From the NCBI RefSeq assembly GCF_000359605.1, contig NZ_APML01000046.1:1-43131 (forward strand): DNA of 43,131 nt. Direction: 5' to 3'. Within the stretch, counting starts at the first letter, position 1. Each line of letters begins with the position of its first letter. Source of the stretch: Gracilibacillus halophilus YIM-C55.5. Lineage in GTDB: Bacteria > Bacillota > Bacilli > Bacillales > Amphibacillaceae. A program made the position numbers and the translations under genes. The notes under the pieces are model-generated. The model did no database searches. It was given only the letters and a program-made list of their open reading frames with translations, and was not told the origin of the DNA. This document shows positions 8,308-15,373 of the stretch, in pieces.

Positions 8308-8997
8308 TTACATAGATGCGATATCACTTAGTTTTTTCCATTTATATGTATTACTAAATGTTATTTGTTTTGAAAAATTATCATTGTTTCGTTCTGAATA
8401 TGGAATTGTATTATATGCTATTATTTTAATTCTAATGTATCTGTCATTTTTATAATGATTATTTATAAAAGAATTAGCATAGTAAGATGCAAATTTATAA
8501 AGATCCCTTTCTCCTATATCTATTGAATTTTCCTTCACATTTGTAAAAGCATTTATAATAGGGTCTTCTTCCTTTTCATTTTCTTCTAAATTGTGTATAT
8601 ACTTAGACACTAGATCTTCTGTGTAATTAGATCCTGTTACATCAGCAAATATTCCATCTATTAACCTAACTGTTCTATTATAAGGTGTTATTAATTTAGT
8701 GTTATTATTGTCTATGAAAAATTTAGTAATATCAATCCAGTTATCATCCCTCTTTTCAGACTCATTGTTAGAAGTTTGAATATAAATTCTAACATTCCTG
8801 TTAACAGGATCTGGTGCAAATAAATGCCAGTTTTGACTAAAAACTGTAGAAGTATATTTGCTAGTGATTGTTTTAAAGTCAGCTGAAATAGGATTAATAG
8901 GACCTGCAGACATAATGATTAGTGAATAATGAATGACAAAAAAAACGGAAAGTGCCGTTATCAATCCTAATAAAAGCCATCTATTTATCTGTTTCAT
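8308..8997 (-). CDS. SdpA / DUF5819-like membrane-anchored protein
   Basis: A 229-residue protein with one N-terminal membrane helix (about 6-28) and a mostly hydrophilic, Asn-rich extracytoplasmic or cytosolic domain. The signature is FSQNWHLFAPDP (about 53-64), the aromatic-rich QNWxLFAPxP motif of the SdpA/DUF5819 group, which occurs next to HTTM proteins. SdpA works with SdpB in producing the SDP toxin of B. subtilis; the biochemical step is not established. AAAGGA lies 9 bases before the ATG. It lies downstream of the small peptide gene, separated from it by a strong hairpin (9037-9081). The family name rests on the motif and context rather than overall identity. Confidence 0.75.
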   Translation of the reverse strand: MKQINRWLLLGLITALSVFFVIHYSLIIMSAGPINPISADFKTITSKYTSTVFSQNWHLFAPDPVNRNVRIYIQTSNNESEKRDDNWIDITKFFIDNNNTKLITPYNRTVRLIDGIFADVTGSNYTEDLVSKYIHNLEENEKEEDPIINAFTNVKENSIDIGERDLYKFASYYANSFINNHYKNDRYIRIKIIAYNTIPYSERNNDNFSKQITFSNTYKWKKLSDIASM

Positions 8998-9036
8998 AAC
9001 TTTTTATCCTTTCTTCTTACTGTTTGTTATCTGTTT

Positions 9037-9081
9037 AGAAAAGAAATAAACGCACTAATAAGGTGCGTTTATTTCTTTTCT
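9037..9081 (-). terminator. Perfect 19-bp hairpin with U-rich 3' arm (attenuator) after the peptide gene
   Basis: AGAAAAGAAATAAACGCAC pairs perfectly with GTGCGTTTATTTCTTTTCT around a 7-base loop. On the minus strand the GC core is followed by TTTATTTCTTTTCT, which works as a leaky intrinsic terminator, and the full stem would also shield the 3' end of the peptide mRNA. It begins one base after the peptide stop codon. Likely effect: abundant peptide mRNA, limited read-through to the maturation genes. Confidence 0.85.
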
Positions 9082-9082
9082 C

Positions 9083-9361
9083 TTACCTATCAAACGCTGA
9101 ATCAAGGTCGTGAAAGTCTAAACCTTTACTTGATGTACTTGCAAGGCCACCATTATCAAGGAACATTTTTGTTGCTTCTTTTCCCCAAAACTTAAGACCG
9201 TTTGCCAAAGCTGCGAATTTTACCTCAGCACCATTATCATTAATAGTTGTTGTCTCTCGTAAAGAAGTAGTTTCTGCGGTAAAATCATCTGAGGAGTTAT
9301 GGGAATAAAATCCAATTCCGGCGAAGATCAAAACTAAAGCTGAAATAAGCAATTTTTTCAT
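9083..9361 (-). CDS. Small secreted or anchored peptide precursor (putative SDP-like antimicrobial peptide)
   Basis: A 92-residue protein from an ATG at 9361, 8 bases after AGGAGG (a GTG nine bases earlier overlaps the ribosome-binding site). It begins MKK, then a hydrophobic stretch LLISALVLIFAGIGFYS (about 4-20), a typical signal or anchor. A polar, Thr-rich middle (about 21-47) looks like a propeptide. The C-terminal half, with FAALANGLKFWGKEATKMF (about 50-68), then Gly/Ser-rich and acidic residues, can form an amphipathic helix. It has no cysteine, unlike SDP, which carries a disulfide. No named family is recognised; the role as toxin precursor comes from the adjacent SdpA- and SdpB-like genes and the attenuated operon layout. 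Confidence 0.7.
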   Translation of the reverse strand: MKKLLISALVLIFAGIGFYSHNSSDDFTAETTSLRETTTINDNGAEVKFAALANGLKFWGKEATKMFLDNGGLASTSSKGLDFHDLDSAFDR

Positions 9362-9410
9362 CAAATTCACCTCCTTTCTAAAAAATTGAATTAATAATCT
9401 AAAATTTTAT

Positions 9411-9490
9411 AGTATAATAATAGAATTTATTCCTTAAAATGTCAAGTATAATAATAGAATTTATTCCTTAAAATGTAAAGTATAAATAAT
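9411..9490 (-). promoter_or_regulatory. Tandemly duplicated sigma-A promoter of the peptide operon
   Basis: Two 34-bp copies (9411-9444 and 9445-9478) differ at one base, with a partial third copy after them. On the minus strand the gene-proximal copy gives TTGACA (9445-9440), 17 bases, TATTAT (9422-9417). The distal copy gives TTTACA (9479-9474), 17 bases, TATTAT (9456-9451). The shared AAGGAATAAATTC spacer could be a repeated regulator site. The expected leader is about 50 bases. Confidence 0.75.
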
Positions 9491-9601
9491 GTTGATTTTG
9501 GAGGAATATGAGCATCATTTATTATTTGGAATTCATCGGATGTTCTTTCGTGATTTTGGGGTTGTAATTGGTGTAAAAAGTTTCCTGATTTAAAAGAAAT
9601 T

Positions 9602-9645
9602 AAAAAGCATGTTACTTCAGGTTTGAATGAAGTAACATGCTTTTT
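9602..9645 (-). terminator. Bidirectional terminator after trhO
   Basis: AAAAAGCATGTTACTTCA (9602-9619) and its exact complement (9628-9645) form an 18-bp stem with an 8-base loop and A/T tracts on both sides. It lies 8 bases after the trhO stop and separates trhO from the peptide-operon promoters. Confidence 0.9.
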
Positions 9646-9652
9646 GTTTCAT

Positions 9653-10626
9653 TTATTGCGTAACGCCATCTTCTTCTTCGATGCGTTGTAATTTTGCATC
9701 TATATCTTCTTGCGTGAGGTTTTGCTCTGCGATATATAGATTACGCGGGTGAACACGACATTCATGTGTACAGCCTCGCATATATTTATGCTCATTTTCT
9801 TCAGAACAGAGAATTTGTTTATTGCAATCTGGATTGGCGCAATTAACATAACGTTCACAAGGTTCACCGTCAAAATAATCTCTTCCGACGACAACATGCT
9901 CTTTCTGATTGACAGGGACAGAAATACGCTCATCAAATACATACAGTTGCCCGTCCCAAAGTTCGCCTTGTACTTCTGGGTCTTTACCGTATGTGACAAT
10001 GCCACCTTGCAACTGACCAACATCTTCAGCGATTCCTTGCTCTTTTAGCCAGCCAGAGAATTTCTCACAACGAATGCCGCCTGTACAATACGTGAGAACT
10101 TTCTTTCCTTCTAATTTTTCTTTATTTTCTTCTACCCATTCAGGTAATTCGCGAAAAGTCTCGATATCAGGACGAATTGCACCGCGGAAATGCCCTAAGT
10201 CATATTCGAAATCATTGCGTGCATCCAATACGACGGTATCTTCCTCTTGCATGGCTTCATAAAATTCTCTCGGTGTCAGATATTTTCCTGTTTGTTCGTT
10301 TGGATCAATATCCTCTTCTAAACGCAATGTAACGATTTCTGGGCGTGGTCGCACATGCATTTTCTTAAAAGCGTGACCGTCTGCTTCATCGACTTTAAAC
10401 GGCATATCAGCAAAACGAGGATCGTTATGCATCGCTTCCATGTACTTATTCGTTTGTTCCACTGTACCAGAAACCGTGCCGTTAAGCCTTCATGTGCCAC
10501 TAAAATACGTCCCTTTAACCCTAAATCATTACAGAATTGAAGGTGCTCTTCCGCGAAGCCTTCCGGGTCATCCAATTCGACATACTTATAGTACAATAAG
10601 ACTTGATACTTCTCTTTCTCTTCCAT
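9653..10626 (-). pseudogene. trhO: tRNA uridine 5-hydroxylase TrhO (rhodanese family), frameshifted as sequenced
   Basis: TrhO (YbfQ) uses molecular oxygen to hydroxylate the wobble uridine of several tRNAs. The N-terminal piece (10626 to about 10485) reads [17 protein letters not shown] up to LVAHEGL. The rest continues in another frame as [17 protein letters not shown], then the rhodanese domain with catalytic Cys in [13 protein letters not shown] and a C-terminal Cys cluster ([18 protein letters not shown]). One A is missing in an AAA run (plus-strand 10482-10484); restoring it yields the family sequence GLNGTVSG and 324 residues, the normal length. A sequencing error is more likely than a pseudogene, because four other genes here show the same defect. 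AGGTGG precedes the ATG. Confidence 0.9.
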
Positions 10627-10712
10627 TTTTCATACCACCTATCCATTCATATTTGCAAGATATAAATGTGTGTAGGTTGGGATTGAACATACATTGTCTC
10701 TTGCAAGCACTT

Positions 10713-10741
10713 ATTATAACAAGCGGATCAAGAGAAATCAA
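10713..10741 (-). promoter_or_regulatory. Sigma-A promoter of trhO
   Basis: On the minus strand TTGATT (10741-10736), 17 bases, then TATAAT (10718-10713). The -35 overlaps the last codons of the upstream dehydrogenase gene. Confidence 0.7.
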
Positions 10742-11628
10742 TCTCGATGTCTAACGTTCGTTTGATACCATTTAATCAACGCTTGGGTTCCAGAATCAGC
10801 TTCCCCACGTTTCTCTAATTCTTGGTATAATTCTAGTGAAAGTTCGAGTCCTGGGGTAAGGAGTCCCATTCTTTTCGCCGAAGATAGGGCAATCGTCATA
10901 TCTTTAATAAAATGTTTAATATAAAAGCCGGGTCTGTCATCGCCTTCTGTCATACGTGGGGCAAGATTACGTAAAGACCAGCTACCAGCAGCTCCTTGTG
11001 ATATGCTTTCTAATACGCTTGATGGGTCTAGTCCTGATTTCTTAGCATACATAATGGCTTCACTCACGCCGATCATGTTGGACGCAATCGTGATTTGATT
11101 GGCCATTTTGGTGTGTTGTCCAGCCCCCGCTTCTCCTTGGCGAATGACATTTGATCCGAGTCGATTAAAAATCGGAAGCATCGCTTGATAATCATCCTGT
11201 TGACCGCCGACCATGATTGTTAACGAACCGTTCTTTGCGCCAACATCTCCACCTGATACAGGTGCATCTAAACTGTGTAACCCTTTTTCTTTTCCTTTTT
11301 GAGCAATTGTTTCGGCAAGCATTGGATCAGAAGTTGTCATATCAATAAGATAGCTACCCGTCTTTGCCTGTTCAATAATGCCTTTTTCCCCGAAGTACAC
11401 TTCTTCAACATCACTCGGAAATCCGACAATTGTAATGATGACATCTGAATCAGTCGCAATCTCTTTTACGGAATCTTTCCAATTTGCTCCTGCTGTTACT
11501 AATGCTTGTGCCTTTGATTTTGTGCGCGTATATACGTTGACAGTGTAACCTGCGTCTAATAAATGTTGACACATGCTTTTTCCCATTACGCCTGTTCCAA
11601 TAAAACCGATCGTTGTAGCTTGAGTCAT
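10738..11628 (-). CDS. ykwC: NAD(P)-dependent beta-hydroxyacid dehydrogenase (YkwC/3-hydroxyisobutyrate dehydrogenase family)
   Basis: A 296-residue oxidoreductase for short beta-hydroxy acids; the exact substrate cannot be read from sequence. The N-terminal Rossmann fold has the glycine-rich IGFIGTGVMGKS (7-18). The substrate loop DAPVSGGDVGAKNGSL lies at 121-136 and the catalytic Lys174 in GAGQHTKMANQ. The C-terminal helical domain has the usual KDMTIALSSAKRMG. GGGGGAG lies 5 bases before the ATG. It is likely transcribed alone; trhO follows from its own promoter. The B. subtilis name is given by resemblance only. Confidence 0.85.
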   Translation of the reverse strand: MTQATTIGFIGTGVMGKSMCQHLLDAGYTVNVYTRTKSKAQALVTAGANWKDSVKEIATDSDVIITIVGFPSDVEEVYFGEKGIIEQAKTGSYLIDMTTSDPMLAETIAQKGKEKGLHSLDAPVSGGDVGAKNGSLTIMVGGQQDDYQAMLPIFNRLGSNVIRQGEAGAGQHTKMANQITIASNMIGVSEAIMYAKKSGLDPSSVLESISQGAAGSWSLRNLAPRMTEGDDRPGFYIKHFIKDMTIALSSAKRMGLLTPGLELSLELYQELEKRGEADSGTQALIKWYQTNVRHRD

Positions 11629-11738
11629 TTCAACTCCCCCTTGTGTCCTATAAGAAAATTGGTCGAATCGTTGAAGGTAAATGCTACGATTAGCTTATCA
11701 AAAAATATATCACTTTCATACACCGATGCTACGTTTGT

Positions 11739-11772
11739 AAATAAAAAGAACCGGCCATTTTCTGACTGGTCC
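11739..11772 (-). terminator. Intrinsic terminator of htrB
   Basis: On the minus strand GGACCAGTCA (11772-11763) pairs with TGGCCGGTTC (11757-11748) with one mismatch and is followed by TTTTTATTT. It lies 20 bases after the htrB stop. Confidence 0.75.
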
Positions 11773-11791
11773 TTGTGAAATCTATCTATCT

Positions 11792-13047
11792 TTAAAGATT
11801 ACCTTGTTCTGAGAGGGTGAGTGAAGTGGTTTGTTCTTGTCCTTCACGATAATAGGTAACCTCGATTTGTTCGCCAACTTCTGTTTCATTATACAGATGT
11901 TTTTTCAATTCAAGCATGGATGAAATGTTCGTGCCGCTAATTTTAGTGATCACGTCATATTGTTGTAGTCCTGCATTTTCTGCTGGAGAAGAAGCCTCAA
12001 CTTGGGCGACAACAATGCCGTTTTCGACATTTTCATCAAGCTGTAACGTTTCTTGTAATTCTCGTTCTGGAACCGATGATAAGTTGACGGCACTGATGCC
12101 CATAAATGGTCGTGTGACTTCGCCTTCGGTTTCTAATTGTTCGATAATCGGTTTGGCATCATCAATTGGTATGGCAAAACCAATACCTTCAACCGATTCT
12201 AGCGCAATTTTCATAGAATTAATGCCAACGACTTCACCACTCGCATTGACTAACGCTCCGCCACTGTTACCAGGTTGATGGCTGCGTCCGTTTGAATGAC
12301 TTCCGTTGTCCAATCGGGTTGACTGTCACCATTTAAATCAACATTGACTGAACGTTCTAGGCCGCTAATAATTCCTTTGGTTACTGATCCAGCAAATTTT
12401 GTGCCTAATGGGTTACCAATCGCAATCGCTGTATCGCCAACGCCTAGATCAGCTGATGAACCAAGTGGTGCCACCGCATCTACTTGATCGGAAGGGATAC
12501 GTAATACAGCAAGATCGGTTAATTGGTCACTACCTAAAAGTTTAGCAGTAATATGCTCTTCATTGGGTAAAATGACCTCTAACTCTTGTGCACCTTCCAC
12601 GACATGGTGGTTGGTCACTACATAAGCATAATCGCCTTCTTTTTTATAAATGACACCAGATCCAGTGCCTTGTCCTTCTGATTGTTCCCAAAGGCTTGTT
12701 TGTTGAATGTTGGATACACCAACAACTGCGTCAGATACAGATTGAATGGCTTCGTTTTGCGATACGGATGATTCGCCATCGCTATTGACGTTAGCGGTTT
12801 GTACGACATCTTCTCCTTGATCAATTTCCGTTTGGGTATCTTCTGATTGATCTTGGTTCGTTGCCGATTCTCCATCTTGGTTGTTAAAAAAAGCAAGAAA
12901 AATTCCAGCGCTAAATAACGCAACGATGAGCCCACCTGCTAAACCACTAATAAACATGGATATCATATTTCTATTAGATTTTGATTGTTTCGCTTGAGAA
13001 GAAGTTGTTTCTTGTGTTTGCTGATCTTGTGGATCAAATTCACTCAT
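11792..13047 (-). pseudogene. htrB: Membrane-anchored HtrA-type serine protease HtrB, frameshifted as sequenced
   Basis: An envelope quality-control protease that degrades misfolded exported proteins. It has one membrane helix (about 29-53), an Asp/Gln-rich linker, a trypsin-like domain with His148 (TNHHVV), Asp178 (TDLAVL) and Ser262 (GNSGGA), and a C-terminal PDZ domain. The frame breaks at plus-strand 12273-12275: one C is lost from AACCCTGGT (minus strand). Restoring it gives INPGNSGGALVN and 418 residues. The break falls in the active-site loop, so the sequence as given would be inactive; a read error is more likely. It is divergent from cssRS, the system that induces htrA/htrB in B. subtilis, which supports the htrB name over htrA or htrC. 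Confidence 0.88.
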
Positions 13048-13084
13048 TATTTATCACACCTTTCTTTGATGATCTACTTTTAGT

Positions 13085-13110
13085 TTACCCAGCAGATTTG
13101 GTAGATTAAC
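13085..13110 (-). promoter_or_regulatory. Candidate sigma-B promoter of htrB
   Basis: On the minus strand GTTAAT (13110-13105), 14 bases, then GGGTAA (13090-13085), close to the sigma-B consensus GTTTAA-N13/15-GGGTAT and giving a leader of about 30 bases before the htrB ATG. The -35 is imperfect. Confidence 0.4.
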
Positions 13111-13117
13111 GTGATAA

Positions 13118-13140
13118 TTGTAAAAAAACTGTGTAAAAAT
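13118..13140. promoter_or_regulatory. Direct repeat in the htrB-cssR intergenic region, possible CssR site
   Basis: TTGTAAAAAA (13118-13127) and GTGTAAAAAT (13131-13140) form a 13-base-phased direct repeat upstream of htrB and between the divergent genes. Position and spacing suit an OmpR-family operator. The match to CssR is inferred from context. Confidence 0.4.
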
Positions 13141-13253
13141 TCCTTTTCCCTTACAAAGATTGCTTAATTTTTTCGAATAAGTATGCGAAAATAAAAACAT
13201 TAGACAAATGCGTTTGATCACGTGATGTGCAGATGGAAAGGTGGTAACACGAT

Positions 13254-13946
13254 ATGAGTCAACAAATATATATCGTTGAAGATGATCCGAACATTCGAGA
13301 TATTGTAAAAGCTTATTTAACAAAAGAAGGTTATCAAGTCACGCTAATGGAGCGCGCAGAAGATGCGTGGGCGAAGGCGAAAGCAGAGAAGCCCGATATG
13401 TGGATATTAGATATTATGTTGCCAGGGATGGATGGATATGAATTGTGTAAAAACATTCGAGAGGTAAGCGAAGTCCCTATTATTATCATTTCGGCGAAAG
13501 ATGAAGAAGTTGACAAGATATTGGGATTAGAATTAGGAAGTGATGATTATTTAACGAAGCCGTTCAGTCCTCGAGAACTCGTAGCCCGAATCAAACGATT
13601 ATTTAAACGTGCGAGCACACCAACAACGAATAAAACAGATGAATTTGAAACCATTGAAATCGATGCATTGAAAATAGATCAAGCAGCGAGACAAGTGTTT
13701 TGGCAAGATGCTGAGATTGATGTAACTTCAAAGGAATTCGAAATGTTGGAAATTTTTGCAAAAAATGCCAATCGTGCGTTTTCTAGGGATGAATTATTGA
13801 CGCTCGTGTGGGGAGATGATTACTTCGGCAGTGATCGTGCCGTCGATGATTTAATTAAACGTCTTAGAAAAAAATTAGATGGTTTGCCAGTAGAAACGGT
13901 ATGGGGATATGGCTATCGTCTGCACATTGACGAGGAGTCAAAATGA
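13254..13946 (+). CDS. cssR: Two-component response regulator CssR (secretion stress)
   Basis: A 230-residue OmpR/PhoB-type regulator. The receiver domain (about 4-115) has the acidic pocket ED at 9-11, phospho-acceptor Asp53 in WILDIMLPGMDGY, Thr/Ser in IIISAKD and Lys in LTKPFSP. The C-terminal winged helix (about 135-228) ends with WGDDYFGSDRAVDDLIKRL and the GYGYR wing. The MWILDIMLP and YFGSDRAVDDL stretches match CssR rather than other OmpR proteins. It responds, through CssS, to misfolded secreted proteins and activates htr protease genes. AAAGGTGG precedes the ATG; the stop overlaps cssS by four bases (ATGA). Confidence 0.9.
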   Translation: MSQQIYIVEDDPNIRDIVKAYLTKEGYQVTLMERAEDAWAKAKAEKPDMWILDIMLPGMDGYELCKNIREVSEVPIIIISAKDEEVDKILGLELGSDDYLTKPFSPRELVARIKRLFKRASTPTTNKTDEFETIEIDALKIDQAARQVFWQDAEIDVTSKEFEMLEIFAKNANRAFSRDELLTLVWGDDYFGSDRAVDDLIKRLRKKLDGLPVETVWGYGYRLHIDEESK

Positions 13947-15274
13947 AGCTGCAATATCAACTAACGCTTGCATTTACGACACTATTAATGGTGATTATGA
14001 CGGTAGCTGGTGTATTAATTTATTCGCAAATGTTGCAAATGCTAATCGATGATGAGCAACGTCAACTCGAAGATAATGGACAATTGATTGTGAATTTCAT
14101 ATTATCCCAAGACTTGAATAATTCATCTAACGCGCAACAGTTATTAAGTCTTTTAGATGAGTTTAATTTACAAGTGTTCGCTTATGATGAGACTTCTGAC
14201 AGCATTATTTTTTCTTCGATGCCGAATATTGAACGGTTAGATTATTGGGTTGACCGTTATGAGTTAGACAGAGATGATCAGCCTTTGTGGGAAGCGAATG
14301 ATAATAAATACGTTGTGTCGATTATTCCTTTTTCCTCACAACAATTGGTTCTCTTAACGCCTTTAGACGATTTGCAAGCCGTTCAAGAAAATTTTATTCG
14401 ACGTATGGTGCTCATCTTCTTCATAGGTTTAGCTGTTGCTGTTTTTCTCAGTCATTATTTAACGAAGAGATTAGTGACGCCTTTAACGAAATTACGTCAC
14501 CAATTAAAAAAGATCGAAAAGCGACAATTTGATCAAATGGAGGAAATTAGTGCGACAGGTGAAATTAAAGAGGTTGAACGAAGCGTGCGAGATATGGCGA
14601 ACGAACTCAATAGCTTTATTCAATCACAGAGACAATTCTTTCAAAATGCTAGTCATGAATTAAAGACACCTTTAATGACCATACAAGGTTACGCAGAAGG
14701 TATTAAGGATGGTGTATTTGAAGCAGAAGAGGCTGAACGTGGTCATCAAGTGATGGTGGATGAAATTAAACGTTTGAAGAAAATTATTAATGAAATGATC
14801 TTGTTAGCCAAATTAGAAAGTGAAGCCGAACATTATGAGGAAGAAACCGTTTCTCTCTCGGCCATATTGCAACAAGTGGAAGATCGAGCGATGCCGATTG
14901 CGAATGATCAAAAAGTGAAGTTAGAACTGCATCAAGACAATGACTATCAGTTGTGGCTCGATCAGGATAAGATGCTTCAAGCCATCATGAATATTGTTAC
15001 CAATGCGATTCGTCATGCCAATCAGACAGTGGAACTACGCGCGTACAAACAAAATCAAAAAGCTGTGATAGAGATTAGCGATGATGGGAAAGGCATCGAT
15101 GAAGATTTGCTATCCAAATTATTCCACCGTTTTGTCAAAGGGAAAAGTGGTGAATCAGGACTTGGGTTAGCGATTGCTCGTGCGATTATTGAACAATCCG
15201 GTGGTACAATCTCAGCTAGCAATCGAGAAGGTAGTGGTGCCGCTTTCACTATCACATTTGACCTAACGAAATAA
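13943..15274 (+). CDS. cssS: Sensor histidine kinase CssS
   Basis: A 443-residue membrane kinase. Two membrane helices (about 7-29 and 154-176) frame an extracellular sensor loop of about 125 residues rich in Asp and Gln. A HAMP linker follows, then the dimerisation helix with phospho-acceptor His238 in NASHELKTPLMT, and a C-terminal ATPase domain with IVTNAIRHA, DDGKGID and GESGLGLAIA. It overlaps cssR by four bases and has GAGGAGT before its ATG, so the pair is coupled. By family it senses protein folding stress at the outer membrane surface and phosphorylates CssR; the neighbouring htrB is the expected target. Confidence 0.9.
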   Translation: MKLQYQLTLAFTTLLMVIMTVAGVLIYSQMLQMLIDDEQRQLEDNGQLIVNFILSQDLNNSSNAQQLLSLLDEFNLQVFAYDETSDSIIFSSMPNIERLDYWVDRYELDRDDQPLWEANDNKYVVSIIPFSSQQLVLLTPLDDLQAVQENFIRRMVLIFFIGLAVAVFLSHYLTKRLVTPLTKLRHQLKKIEKRQFDQMEEISATGEIKEVERSVRDMANELNSFIQSQRQFFQNASHELKTPLMTIQGYAEGIKDGVFEAEEAERGHQVMVDEIKRLKKIINEMILLAKLESEAEHYEEETVSLSAILQQVEDRAMPIANDQKVKLELHQDNDYQLWLDQDKMLQAIMNIVTNAIRHANQTVELRAYKQNQKAVIEISDDGKGIDEDLLSKLFHRFVKGKSGESGLGLAIARAIIEQSGGTISASNREGSGAAFTITFDLTK

Positions 15275-15373
15275 TTCAGACAGTGGGTAAGACTATAGAT
15301 GTAGCGCTGAATGTGATACAATGGACAAGTTGCAAAATGAATGGGAACGCCAAATGAAGGAGAGAATGTATTC

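Noticed and set aside
5694..9490. Phage or transposon origin of the AT-rich island
   Set aside because: No integrase, transposase, terminal inverted repeats or tRNA attachment site was found around it; base composition is the only sign of transfer.
9700..10023. 107-residue alternative frame inside trhO
   Set aside because: A shadow of the TrhO C-terminal coding frame; its Cys/Ile/Lys composition has no family resemblance.
12618..12935. 105-residue minus-strand frame inside htrB
   Set aside because: Out-of-frame shadow of the HtrB linker and protease start; no ribosome-binding site.
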